Notes under the pieces: model-generated | Databases searched by the model: none | What the model was told of the DNA's origin: nothing | What the model saw: the letters and a program-made list of their open reading frames with translations, nothing else | Origin: a virus | Reading direction: 5' to 3' (one strand) | DNA: 41,828 bases | IMG/VR virus record: IMGVR_UViG_3300031999_000064 | Location: 1-41,828 of that record | Program-made: the position numbers and the translations under genes | Shown here: piece by piece, positions 1-7,367 of the stretch | Position numbering within the stretch: the stretch's first letter is position 1 | How the letters are laid out: each line of letters begins with the position of its first letter

Positions 1-127
1 CAGCGGCACCAAATACCCCAGCATCGGGCGAGTTGGAAGTTTATGCCGATAATTCCGCAGTACCGAAGATGTGCACAAAAGACCCAGCAGGCAACGCGAT
101 CAAATACGCTCCGGTTCTCTCTGCATT
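1..127. repeat. Terminal overlap, left copy
   Basis: Bases 1-127 are identical to 41702-41828. The length, 127, is a common largest k-mer in short-read assembly, so this looks like the overlap left when a circular contig is written out linearly rather than a biological terminal repeat. An open reading frame runs through the join without a break, which supports a circular or circularly permuted genome of 41,701 bp. Confidence 0.95.
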
Positions 128-617
128 CAGCACCGCAACGGTATCCGCCGGATTCGCTTCCAATACCTATCTGGTAGGGTCGGGCATCCCGGTTCCGACA
201 ACCTTGGGACCAGGAACCACCTACTACTGTATCTTCGATATGGTGAAGACGGCAGCCGGAACCGCCACCCCAATTATCACCGTGGTGTTCGGAGTTAACG
301 GCACCACGGGAGATACGGCCCGTCTCACATTCACATTCGCAGTAGGATCGGGAGTTGCTGACACGGGGATGATCGAGGTCTGGGTGCACTTCCGCACGGT
401 GGGTGGATCCGGGGTTGCGGTTGGTGTTTGCAGGATCACCCACTCCCTCGCGGCAACCGGACTCACCACAACAGGAGCCTCAGGATCAGGGCAGATCGCG
501 GTGGTCTCCAGCGCCTTTGATACCACAATCGCAAACAGCAAGATCGGGGTGTGTTTCAACGGAGGAACGTCGTTCTCAGGAACCTGCACCCTTTGTGAAG
601 CACAGATGGTCGTATAA
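3..617 (+). CDS. Fibre/appendage protein, 3' part of gene spanning the circle join
   Basis: This is the larger part of a 214-residue protein whose start lies at 41674; codons continue in frame across the join, so the first complete codon here is at 3. The N-terminal end (Ser-Arg-Leu-Thr-Leu then an Ala/Pro-rich stretch and ELEVYADN) resembles the attachment segment of phage fibre proteins, and the rest is Gly/Thr/Val-rich with alternating hydrophobic residues, as in beta-sandwich (jelly-roll) tips. It follows two other small fibre-like genes and the collagen-bearing head protein. A head or tail fibre, possibly a receptor or sugar binder, is inferred. It ends in TAA at 615-617. Confidence 0.7.
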   Translation, partial: AAPNTPASGELEVYADNSAVPKMCTKDPAGNAIKYAPVLSAFSTATVSAGFASNTYLVGSGIPVPTTLGPGTTYYCIFDMVKTAAGTATPIITVVFGVNGTTGDTARLTFTFAVGSGVADTGMIEVWVHFRTVGGSGVAVGVCRITHSLAATGLTTTGASGSGQIAVVSSAFDTTIANSKIGVCFNGGTSFSGTCTLCEAQMVV

Positions 618-689
618 GGAGACAATGACCCCCCCCAATTTCCCCATAAAATATATATATCCTCTTCTCAAATATTACTATTGGTAATA

Positions 690-821
690 ATGCGCCTTAA
701 ACTTCGTAAAATCATTCAGCAAATCAAGCGGCATGAGTTTGGGCAGTCCACTCCTTCACAGTATCCTATCCCTGATCCCGGGCACCGCAGGGCCGCCCAT
801 GCCTCGATGTGTATCCGGTAA
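690..821 (+). CDS. Possible 43-residue basic protein
   Basis: A short frame starts at ATG 690, about 35 bp after the AT-rich box at 649-660, and ends in TAA. The N-terminal half is basic (MRLKLRKIIQQIKRHEFG) and the rest is unremarkable. A 78-codon frame on the opposite strand (716-952) overlaps it, and neither has a recognisable family or a strong ribosome-binding site. It may be only part of a regulatory or noncoding RNA region. Confidence 0.22.
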   Translation: MRLKLRKIIQQIKRHEFGQSTPSQYPIPDPGHRRAAHASMCIR

Positions 822-833
822 TCCTCTCTTTTT

Positions 834-847
834 TCTGGTATACCAGA
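834..847. promoter_or_regulatory. Palindrome TCTGGTATACCAGA, possible operator
   Basis: This is a perfect 14-bp inverted repeat with a GGTATACC core at 837-844. The same 8-bp palindromic core returns at 883-890. The pair flanks the middle TATA-like box of the late control region, as expected of a dimeric repressor or activator site. No binding protein can be assigned. Confidence 0.45.
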
Positions 848-882
848 TTTTCCATCACTACCGTCTGAAATATATCTTTTAA

Positions 883-890
883 GGTATACC
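883..890. promoter_or_regulatory. Second GGTATACC palindrome, possible operator
   Basis: This is an 8-bp palindrome identical to the core of the 834-847 site and 46 bp downstream of it (centre to centre), between the TATA-like boxes at about 870 and 901. The spacing is a little over four helical turns, which would allow looping or cooperative binding. The role is inferred. Confidence 0.4.
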
Positions 891-969
891 GTCGGCATTC
901 TATTATATCCTTTTTGAGCGCCAATAGTATCAATGGCAGCCAGAAAACCCATTTTTGCCGGGTGGTGCC

Positions 970-2322
970 ATGCCTAAAGGTCAATGGACGCCCCCCGATG
1001 CCGGAGAGGATGCCCCGGCGGAAGTCAAAGACATCCTTGCCAAAGTCTATTCTGATTTCCGTGATGAACATCCCGCTGAAGATCCTGCCGTAAAAGCCCA
1101 GGGTGCGCAGATCGCATGGGGGGCTGTCAAACGGGCCGGCTGGGAAAAGGGTGCTGAGGGCAAGTGGGTAAAAAAACCCGCCAAAGAATCCGCAGTATTC
1201 GATTCCCCATTCTCGCGTTTCCGGTTGGTTGAGGCCGGCAAGAAAGGCGAACTTCTCATCGATGTCCATATCATCGGCCCCGGTTGGGGATCGTCCGGCT
1301 ACTACTCCGAGGCCGTCCTGAAAAAAGCCTGCGAGAGTGGCGTGTATCCCGAGGGGATGCACATGCACATCGACCACCCCACCCGGGCGGCAGAGAAAGA
1401 GCAACCCGCCCGGACCATCAAGGGAGAATCACCACTCGCCGCTGTCCTGACCGAAGCCGGGCATTACGACCCGAAAGGATGGGATGGCCCCGGTGTCTAC
1501 GCAAAGGCCCGCGTCCTCCCGCCATTCATCGAGGACATCAAGGCCATGGACGGTCACATCGGGATCTCGCATTACGTATCCGGTACGTCAGAGGTCGGAG
1601 AAGCCGAGGGGAAGAAAGGCCCCATCATCAAGGAGCTGATCGCGGATTCCCTGAATACCGTTGACTTTGTCACGGTACCCGGTGCAGGAGGCCACTATCG
1701 CACGCTGTTTTCGGAGATGAAGGTCGGACGACAGGACCCGATTGGAAACATGGACAACACAGGAGAAAAAATGGCAGACAAACAGGAATCACTTACGCTC
1801 TCGGAGGTTCGCACGAACCACCCGGAGATTTTCGAGGAGATGAAAAGAACTCTCTCGGAAGAGCTGAAGATCGATGTTGCTACCAAGGACCAGACCAAGA
1901 AACTGGCCGAGGCAGCGGATAAGATCAAGGCGCTGGAACAGGAGAACAGGGATCTCAAGGTGAAGATCGCGGAGACCAAAGCCCGCGAGTACGTCGCTAC
2001 TGAGATTGCCAAGGCCAAAATCCCCGAGACATCGGGCAAGATCCTCACGGAATCGCTCGTGAAGCTCGTCATCCTCACGGAAGATGGCGAGATCGACGCC
2101 CTAAAGTTCGGGCAGATCGTCACCGAGGCCATCAAGGCCAAACAGGACGAGATCGCCGCGATCAAGAAAGAGAGCGGGATTACCGGCAATGGAGTACCAG
2201 CCGCACCCCTTGGGGATGGCAAGAAAACTCTGATTGAGTCTTTCGTTGCGATGAATATCGCAGTCGGGAAGACCAAGGAAGAGGCACAAAGACTCGCTGA
2301 AATTGCAGCGGGAGGTCGTTGA
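970..2322 (+). CDS. Prohead protease-scaffold with N-terminal ChaB-like domain
   Basis: This 450-residue protein shows three parts. Residues 15-70 resemble the ChaB family (the AQIAWGAVKRAGW segment). Residues 80-250 look like a capsid maturation serine protease: a His cluster at 131-136 (MHMHIDHP), Ser200-His201 in HIGISHYVSG and the segment DFVTVPGAGG near 232-241. Residues 268-450 are charged, helical, coiled-coil sequence typical of scaffolding. It sits just before the decoration and major capsid genes, the normal place. I chose ATG 970 over TTG 955 because GGTGGT lies at the right distance before it. The exact protease clan is uncertain; the catalytic residues are proposed from pattern only. 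Confidence 0.8.
   Translation: MPKGQWTPPDAGEDAPAEVKDILAKVYSDFRDEHPAEDPAVKAQGAQIAWGAVKRAGWEKGAEGKWVKKPAKESAVFDSPFSRFRLVEAGKKGELLIDVHIIGPGWGSSGYYSEAVLKKACESGVYPEGMHMHIDHPTRAAEKEQPARTIKGESPLAAVLTEAGHYDPKGWDGPGVYAKARVLPPFIEDIKAMDGHIGISHYVSGTSEVGEAEGKKGPIIKELIADSLNTVDFVTVPGAGGHYRTLFSEMKVGRQDPIGNMDNTGEKMADKQESLTLSEVRTNHPEIFEEMKRTLSEELKIDVATKDQTKKLAEAADKIKALEQENRDLKVKIAETKAREYVATEIAKAKIPETSGKILTESLVKLVILTEDGEIDALKFGQIVTEAIKAKQDEIAAIKKESGITGNGVPAAPLGDGKKTLIESFVAMNIAVGKTKEEAQRLAEIAAGGR
1771..2322 (+). CDS. Nested scaffold protein from internal in-frame start
   Basis: Inside the protease gene, ATG 1771 (residue 268) is in frame and preceded by AGGAG at 1761-1765, a five-base spacing that is as good as any ribosome site in the window. 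It begins exactly where the protease part ends and the coiled-coil part begins (MADKQESLTLSE), and would give a free 183-residue scaffold. This is the arrangement of lambda C and Nu3. Independent translation is inferred from the site. Confidence 0.6.
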   Translation: MADKQESLTLSEVRTNHPEIFEEMKRTLSEELKIDVATKDQTKKLAEAADKIKALEQENRDLKVKIAETKAREYVATEIAKAKIPETSGKILTESLVKLVILTEDGEIDALKFGQIVTEAIKAKQDEIAAIKKESGITGNGVPAAPLGDGKKTLIESFVAMNIAVGKTKEEAQRLAEIAAGGR

Positions 2323-2324
2323 AA

Positions 2325-3278
2325 ATGTGTGAATATTCAGCAACCGGCAAGACTGCCGGAGAAGAGGGGTCGAGCACTTATGAGGGCCGGCACCTAACGG
2401 TCGTGGAGAGCGAACTCGTCCACAAGTCCGGTAATGCAGGCGGGTTCGTCATCAAGGGCGATCCGGTCATCCACAGCACCACAGCAGGTGTTATTACGGT
2501 TGGTGTTGCCTTCAAGACCGCAGCAGCCGCAACAGATCTCATCGCAATCGATACCGAGGGCATCTGGTATCTGACTGCTTATGATCTGAACGATGTCGGG
2601 AATTCTGCAATTATCGCAGGGAACCAAATATACATCAACCGCACCACTGCGGTACTCAGCAAGATCTCCAACACCGTGACAAACATTCCCTTCGGGTATG
2701 CACTCGGCCCGGTCAGCAACACCGGCTCCGGTGGAATCGTTGCGATCAAGGTGCATTTCGGAGAGGACCAGAGTTACGTATGGGGAACCGACGCGAACCC
2801 AAAGATCGTCGCCACCACCTTATACGGTACGCAACTCACAACCTCTATGGGAAGCGGTCACACCGAAGGTCTCTGGGCTTATGGAGGGGGGCACCTCACA
2901 GGAACCACAAACGGCCATGTTTATGGTCGTTCTGAATGGATCAACGTTGATGACACGGCAGTTCTCACAGCCGGAAACATCATCGTTCCCCACGATACCG
3001 GGGTTTACACCGGGGTCGCTCATGCAAATGCAAGGATCATCTTCGGTGGTCAGCACATGGCCGTCCTCGCGGGAGTACCTGCATCCATCCATGCATGGAG
3101 ACTTAACGTCTCCCAGAATATCGGGCGTATCACTGCGTTAATTGCAGCGGGTAATCCCGAATCGGTCGGATGGGTTGCCGGTGCAGGGACTTCAGGAACA
3201 CAGGTCGGATATATTCCAATTGCGGATATCGTCGGCCCGGGAGTCGTCTTTGTTCGTTGCTATTCGAGTGCCACTTAA
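2325..3278 (+). CDS. Capsid decoration-like protein (DUF2190-like N-terminal part)
   Basis: The protein has 317 residues. About residues 20-150 have the pattern of the small DUF2190 phage capsid proteins: a GDPVIHSTTAGVITVGVAF strand pair, then an EGIWYLTAYD region and GNQIYIN, then IPFGYALGP. The second half (about 155-317) is Gly/Thr/His-rich beta sequence that I do not recognise. It lies between scaffold and major capsid, a usual place for decoration or cement proteins. ATG 2325 is preferred to TTG 2319 because GGAGGT at 2311-2316 is eight bases before it and only two before the TTG. The gene overlaps nothing but follows the protease stop by two bases. Confidence 0.55.
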   Translation: MCEYSATGKTAGEEGSSTYEGRHLTVVESELVHKSGNAGGFVIKGDPVIHSTTAGVITVGVAFKTAAAATDLIAIDTEGIWYLTAYDLNDVGNSAIIAGNQIYINRTTAVLSKISNTVTNIPFGYALGPVSNTGSGGIVAIKVHFGEDQSYVWGTDANPKIVATTLYGTQLTTSMGSGHTEGLWAYGGGHLTGTTNGHVYGRSEWINVDDTAVLTAGNIIVPHDTGVYTGVAHANARIIFGGQHMAVLAGVPASIHAWRLNVSQNIGRITALIAAGNPESVGWVAGAGTSGTQVGYIPIADIVGPGVVFVRCYSSAT

Positions 3279-3290
3279 ACAGGTTTTCCC

Positions 3291-3518
3291 ATGAATGCCA
3301 AAGAAGAACTGGAAAAGCGGCTGGAAAAATTCAACCAGACTCTCGCAGGCAAGGTATACGACCGCCTGAAACTGACCCGACAGATCGAAGATCTTGATCA
3401 GGATATCGGGCAACTGGAAGGAGCTATCATAGCCGCAAATTCCATCATGGCTGACATGAGGACCGAAGAGGCAATCCTGAAAGCAACACAACCAGAACCA
3501 ACCAAAGGAGGCAACTGA
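3291..3518 (+). CDS. Small coiled-coil protein before the major capsid gene
   Basis: This 75-residue protein is highly charged and probably helical, with heptad-like Leu/Ile spacing (LEKRLEKFNQ, LTRQIEDLDQDIGQL) and a loose Pro/Gly end. No family is recognised. Its place two bases before the major capsid gene suggests a head-assembly helper or minor head protein. Confidence 0.65.
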   Translation: MNAKEELEKRLEKFNQTLAGKVYDRLKLTRQIEDLDQDIGQLEGAIIAANSIMADMRTEEAILKATQPEPTKGGN

Positions 3519-3520
3519 AA

Positions 3521-4663
3521 ATGTCTGAAGACTTACTCAAATTAATGGAGAACTGGACCGGATTCACAAAAGTCCGCGGTGCTCCCGTACAGGAACAGGC
3601 CCTCGCAGCAACCGTCGACCTGATCATGAACAAAGACCGGCTCTCAAAGCGGATGCACGAGGCCCGGCTTGAAGAGGCCATCACGACCTCGGATTTCCCA
3701 TACCTGTTCGGTCAGGTCATCGACCGGCAACTCCTTGCAAACTACAAGGCGATCTATGCTGACTGGAAATCCTATGTCAAAATGTCAACCGTCCCGGACT
3801 TCAACACCGTAAGGCGCGAGAAGCTCCACGGTAGCGATAACCATCTGGAAGAGGTGCCGGAGAAGGGTGAATACCAGCCGGTGACCCCGACTAACTGCCG
3901 GTACACCTACAACGTCAAGAAATACGGGCGGCAGTTCGATATCTCATGGGAAAGCCTGATCAATGATTCCCTCGGGGCGTTCAACGACATCCCGACCCGG
4001 TTCGCAACGGCGGCCCTGCGCAGTGAAGCCCGGTTCGTAACCGGTCTCTTTGCAGGCGGCACGCAGGGAGGCAACCTCTCTCTATTCGGGGATCACACCA
4101 TCACAGATTGTGGTCAGGTAGTTACCAATTCCGGGCATCTTCCACTGACAATCGCCAACCTCGAGGCCACACTCGCACTCATGGCAGCCCAGACGGATCC
4201 CAATGGCGAACCCATCGGTGTCATCGGGAAGCACCTCGTCGTGCCCCCGGCACTGGAATTCACCGCCCGGGCGATCCTGACCTCAGCATTGAGCCAGTGG
4301 ACCGATACCGCAGCGGCAACCAACTTCCCACTGCCGACGACAAACATCATCCCCCAGCTGGGACTCCAGCTCCATGTGGATCCGTTCCTGCCGATCATCA
4401 ACACTCACAGTTCAAACCTCGGCTGGTTCGTATTCGCGGATCCAGCTCAGGGTGCAGCACTGGAATTCGCATACCTTCGCGGCTATGAATCCCCAGAGGT
4501 CGTCATGAAGGCCAGCAACAAGGTTGCAGTCGGCGGCGGCGGGCTCTCTTCACCATTCACCGGTGATTTCGAGACCGACAATGTGATGTACCGTGTCCGG
4601 CACGTGTTCGGCGGGGTCCAGATGGATCCCAGGTTCGCGTACTTCCAGGAAGGGCAGGCATAA
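3521..4663 (+). CDS. Major capsid protein
   Basis: The protein has 380 residues, normal for HK97-fold capsid proteins. Signs of the family are an N-terminal helical arm, a middle segment with YGRQFDISWESLINDSLGAF followed by AALRSEARFV, a beta-rich central domain and a C-terminal aromatic-rich end (MYRVRHVFGGVQMDPRFAYF). This most resembles Mu-like and related major head proteins. An AAAGGAGG sequence lies before the ATG. Protease-scaffold, decoration and connector genes surround it in the canonical order. The fold assignment rests on pattern and order. Confidence 0.85.
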   Translation: MSEDLLKLMENWTGFTKVRGAPVQEQALAATVDLIMNKDRLSKRMHEARLEEAITTSDFPYLFGQVIDRQLLANYKAIYADWKSYVKMSTVPDFNTVRREKLHGSDNHLEEVPEKGEYQPVTPTNCRYTYNVKKYGRQFDISWESLINDSLGAFNDIPTRFATAALRSEARFVTGLFAGGTQGGNLSLFGDHTITDCGQVVTNSGHLPLTIANLEATLALMAAQTDPNGEPIGVIGKHLVVPPALEFTARAILTSALSQWTDTAAATNFPLPTTNIIPQLGLQLHVDPFLPIINTHSSNLGWFVFADPAQGAALEFAYLRGYESPEVVMKASNKVAVGGGGLSSPFTGDFETDNVMYRVRHVFGGVQMDPRFAYFQEGQA

Positions 4664-4692
4664 CCCTCCATCATTTTTCGGAGTGATGGAAG

Positions 4693-4845
4693 ATGGCCAA
4701 CTGTAATGTGGCAATCTACGAGGGAGTGGGTGCAGTAACCGCAGCACGCGCCTTGATCATAACGATCGATGATGCGAAACTGCTTGCGGTTGCGATGTGC
4801 GCACCTGCAGATTCACCGATCGTGATGGTTGCCTATAAGACGTGA
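4693..4845 (+). CDS. Small hydrophobic protein after capsid gene
   Basis: This 50-residue frame fills the gap between capsid and connector genes. It is Ala/Val/Ile-rich (MANCNVAIYEGVGAVTAARA) with an alternating pattern more like beta strands than a membrane helix. GGAG lies about nine bases before ATG 4693 and the stop is nine bases before the next start. Function is unknown; a minor head protein is possible. Confidence 0.55.
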   Translation: MANCNVAIYEGVGAVTAARALIITIDDAKLLAVAMCAPADSPIVMVAYKT

Positions 4846-4854
4846 GGGTGAAGG

Positions 4855-5211
4855 ATGGTCTTCACCTACGATCTCACAACCAGCAGAGGCAAAGTCCGGC
4901 TCTATGCGCAAGATACCATAACAGCGAATGCCATCTTTTCCGACGATGAGATCGATGCATTCCTGACCGCAAACAGCAGCAATGTTTACCTTGCCGCCGC
5001 CGATGCACTGGACATCATCGCCGCCAACCAGGCATATGTTCTGAAGGTCATCACTAACAACGGCCTCAGCACCAATGGCCCTGCAGTATCAGCCGCACTC
5101 AGGGAAACTGCAAAGACATGGCGCGAGAAGGCACTCAGTAACATTGGCACGACTGATACCGGTGTCATCATCGTTCCGAATCCGGATGATCCATATCTCA
5201 GCTTGAGGTGA
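4855..5211 (+). CDS. Head-tail connector (adaptor, HK97 gp6-like)
   Basis: The protein has 118 residues and is mostly helical. The N-terminal pattern (TSRGKVRLYAQDT, then FSDDEIDAFLTAN) is typical of gp6-like adaptors that bind below the portal ring. It is the first of the connector series capsid - adaptor - stopper - gp10-like - terminator. Its TGA overlaps the GTG codon upstream of the next gene. Confidence 0.7.
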   Translation: MVFTYDLTTSRGKVRLYAQDTITANAIFSDDEIDAFLTANSSNVYLAAADALDIIAANQAYVLKVITNNGLSTNGPAVSAALRETAKTWREKALSNIGTTDTGVIIVPNPDDPYLSLR

Positions 5212-5213
5212 TC

Positions 5214-5591
5214 ATGCAGAGTTCATTCATTGATTCACGGAGGAACGCAGCGCTGACAACCAACTTCCATCCGTCGCTCTGCACGATCCAGGCATACGTT
5301 GATGGCGTGGATACATACGGGCAACCCACACAGACCTGGGCAAACCTTGCCGGGCACGTGGATATCCCCTGTAGCATTGCGCTCTCATCGGGTCGAGAAG
5401 TCAAGGGACGGGAGAACGAGTATGGCATCACCACACACCGGATCGCCCTGAATGGCGTCTATCCCACTATCACGCGGTTGCACCGGGCCATCGTGGACGG
5501 CGTGACCTACGAGATCCAGTACTCCAGCCCACCCGGACATGCGAACTCGATCACGATGCTGGACTGTAACCTTGCATCGGGAGGGGTATAA
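5214..5591 (+). CDS. Head-tail joining protein (stopper-like)
   Basis: The protein has 126 residues and is beta-rich, with the GVDTYGQPTQTWANLAGHVDIPC pattern common to head-closure/joining proteins of the SPP1 gp16 type. GAGGTGA immediately upstream favours ATG 5214; GTG 5208 would add two residues. It would plug the portal-adaptor channel until the tail joins. Position between adaptor and gp10-like gene supports this. Confidence 0.65.
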   Translation: MQSSFIDSRRNAALTTNFHPSLCTIQAYVDGVDTYGQPTQTWANLAGHVDIPCSIALSSGREVKGRENEYGITTHRIALNGVYPTITRLHRAIVDGVTYEIQYSSPPGHANSITMLDCNLASGGV

Positions 5592-5797
5592 TGGAAGGAA
5601 GAAAAGATGAAGATCTAACCGATCACGACCTCTTGATCCGGATTGATGGGAAACTCGACGGCGCTCTTGTCTGTCTTTCAGACCACGAAACACGGATCAG
5701 GAAAGTCGAAGGTAGTCTGATTAAAGTCCTCGGAATCGGTGCCCTTGCCGGATTCATTGCCGGTCGGATTAGTCAGTTCTTTGGAGGCAATCCCTGA
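5591..5797 (+). CDS. Small coiled-coil plus membrane-helix protein
   Basis: The 68-residue protein has a charged N-terminal helix (residues 1-40) and a C-terminal hydrophobic helix at about 43-60 (LIKVLGIGALAGFIAGRI). This is the layout of XhlA-type haemolysin/holin accessory proteins, but the place, between two connector genes, is unusual for lysis. Start and stop overlap both neighbours by one base (TAATG and TGATGA). It may be a membrane-associated assembly factor or part of a lysis system. Confidence 0.6.
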   Translation: MEGRKDEDLTDHDLLIRIDGKLDGALVCLSDHETRIRKVEGSLIKVLGIGALAGFIAGRISQFFGGNP

Positions 5798-6162
5798 TGA
5801 GCGAGATCAAAGGCATGGTGGAACTCAAGAAGGCATTCGGGGACCTTGCAAAGATGGCAGAGAAGAATCAGGAAACCGCCTTGAAACTTGCAGCGAATGA
5901 GTATAAGAACGACGTGCAGGAAATCACTCCATACTTAACCGGCACCCTTCGGCGTTCGATCCACGTCGAACCCGTTTCGCCCTCTAAAATGCTGGTCGGA
6001 ACGGATCTCAAGTACGCTCGCAGGCTGGAATATGGGTTCGTTGGTGCTGATAAAATCGGCAGGGTTTACAACCAGGCACCCCATCCGTACTTCCGCCCGC
6101 CACTGGATACCAACTTCAAAAAGTATCAGGAAATCTATCTGGGGGCGTTAGGCCGTGCGTGA
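5797..6162 (+). CDS. HK97 gp10-like tail-completion protein
   Basis: The 121-residue protein shows the family's hallmarks: an N-terminal helix, TPYLTGTLRRSIHVE (the P-x-x-T-G-x-L-R-x-S motif), VGTDLKYARRLEYG, and a PHPYFRPPLD motif before a final helix. Such proteins act at the head-tail interface or on the tail terminator. It overlaps the next gene by eight bases. Confidence 0.85.
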   Translation: MSEIKGMVELKKAFGDLAKMAEKNQETALKLAANEYKNDVQEITPYLTGTLRRSIHVEPVSPSKMLVGTDLKYARRLEYGFVGADKIGRVYNQAPHPYFRPPLDTNFKKYQEIYLGALGRA

Positions 6163-6571
6163 TATCGTCCTGGCAGTGATCACCCGTCTCAAGGCGGATC
6201 CGGCAGTGACGGGAGTTGTCAGTACGCGGGTATATCGCCGCAACCTTCCGGCCAATCCGACATTCCCGGCGATCACCGTTACACGGATCGACAAAATCCG
6301 GGATAACCAGAAGAGCAACACCGGACGGTATGCAGATGCCCGGATCCAATGCACGGCATGGGCATCAAGTGATGGGATCGCAGAAGATCTTTCAGAACTA
6401 ATCGCCGATTCCCTGAATCGCACCGTGAACACGGCATTGAGCACCGGCACCACAACCGCCGCCGTCTATGTCGTCAGCATCTTCGACAATGGCGGAGTAC
6501 CGGATGAGAACACCGATATCCCCCTCTATATGGAGCATCGGGATTTCATGATCAAGTATTCGTACAAATGA
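6155..6571 (+). CDS. Tail terminator-like protein (DUF3168-type)
   Basis: The protein has 138 residues and begins with GTG 6155 inside the previous gene. MRDIVLAVITRLKAD, a short gap, VYRRNLPANPTFPAITVTRI and a late Y-M-E-H-R-D-F strand match the general layout of minor tail/terminator proteins that cap the tail tube. It is directly before the tube protein, the expected place. Confidence 0.65.
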   Translation: MRDIVLAVITRLKADPAVTGVVSTRVYRRNLPANPTFPAITVTRIDKIRDNQKSNTGRYADARIQCTAWASSDGIAEDLSELIADSLNRTVNTALSTGTTTAAVYVVSIFDNGGVPDENTDIPLYMEHRDFMIKYSYK

Positions 6572-6585
6572 GGTAGGAAAAAACC

Positions 6586-7356
6586 ATGACAGATCAGGCA
6601 GTGAGCTCCTTAGGAGTTCAGATTCTTGCAGACGGGCAGGTATACGGAGAAATCTTTGATGTATCAGTCCCGAAGCTCAGTATCGACAAAAAGGAATACA
6701 AAAACCAAAACGCAACCGGGGGGATCTCCGGGCAGGTTGCCGGATGGGCGAAACTCGACGATCTTAAGTTCAAGATCAATTATACCGGCTCGGTATCCCA
6801 GCGGGCACTCCTGACCGATGCATACGCCCGGACAAAACGCCTGTGGACAATCGTCATGCCAGAAACCTTCGTGGCATCGGATGGCAGTTCGGACGGGTTT
6901 ACGTTCACCGGTTTCATATCAGAAGTCGGCCCGAAAGCAGACGGGGAAGGTGTAATCGAGCAGGAGATCTCGGTTGCAGTTGACGGCAAAATGACACCTG
7001 TAACCGTACGAGCAGCCGGATTAACCGGGGCATTCTTTACTGTTGTGGACGACGACGCCCACACACTCACACCAGTTCCTGCAGCAGCCGCAGCCGTGTA
7101 TGATTATACCTGTACGGCATTCCATTCAGGCACGGCAGGACTTAACACCACCACCGTGGTTATCACTCCGACGGCAGCCGTTGGAACAATTTATGTCAAT
7201 GGTACGGTTGTTGCATCCGCCGCACCGTCGGGGGCGATCTCAATCGGGCAGAACATCGGCGATCAGACCATGATATCAATTGTTGTCACAGCCCCCTCAA
7301 AACTCCCGAAGATCTACTGGATCCGGGTAGTCACTGGCAGCGCTGCATACGCATAA
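6586..7356 (+). CDS. Major tail (tube) protein with C-terminal Ig/cadherin-like domain
   Basis: The protein has 256 residues. Residues 1-145 have tube-protein character (beta-rich, with an early GQVYGEIFDVSVPKLSIDKKE segment and a GFTFTGFISEVGPK hairpin). From about 150 an Ala/Pro linker leads to a separate domain with DYTCTAFHSGTAGLNTTTVV and IVVTAPSKLPKIYWIRV, resembling cadherin-like or Big-type decoration domains seen on other tail tubes. It precedes the frameshifted chaperone and tape measure, as in lambda-like tails. AGGTAGG precedes the ATG. Confidence 0.8.
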   Translation: MTDQAVSSLGVQILADGQVYGEIFDVSVPKLSIDKKEYKNQNATGGISGQVAGWAKLDDLKFKINYTGSVSQRALLTDAYARTKRLWTIVMPETFVASDGSSDGFTFTGFISEVGPKADGEGVIEQEISVAVDGKMTPVTVRAAGLTGAFFTVVDDDAHTLTPVPAAAAAVYDYTCTAFHSGTAGLNTTTVVITPTAAVGTIYVNGTVVASAAPSGAISIGQNIGDQTMISIVVTAPSKLPKIYWIRVVTGSAAYA

Positions 7357-7367
7357 TCGGGTGACGT

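Larger units (their letters stand above)
618..969 (+). promoter_or_regulatory. Late control region before the capsid operon
   Basis: This 352-bp stretch holds no convincing large gene. It is AT-rich compared with its neighbours and has three TATA-like boxes on the forward strand: 649-660 (an AT repeat), about 869-877 (AAATATATC) and about 901-908 (TATTATAT). Each would give a transcript start some 25-30 bp downstream. Between them lie two GGTATACC palindromes (listed separately). The region is placed to drive the protease-scaffold-capsid genes separately from the packaging genes. The promoter roles are inferred from position and composition. Confidence 0.5.

Noticed and set aside
716-952. A 78-codon reverse frame in the late control region
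   Set aside because: No ribosome site or promoter was clear and it overlaps palindromes and TATA-like boxes; it cannot be fully excluded.
766-1404. A 212-codon reverse frame before and over the protease gene
   Set aside because: Most of it is the mirror of the clearly coding protease start, and its sequence has no family pattern.
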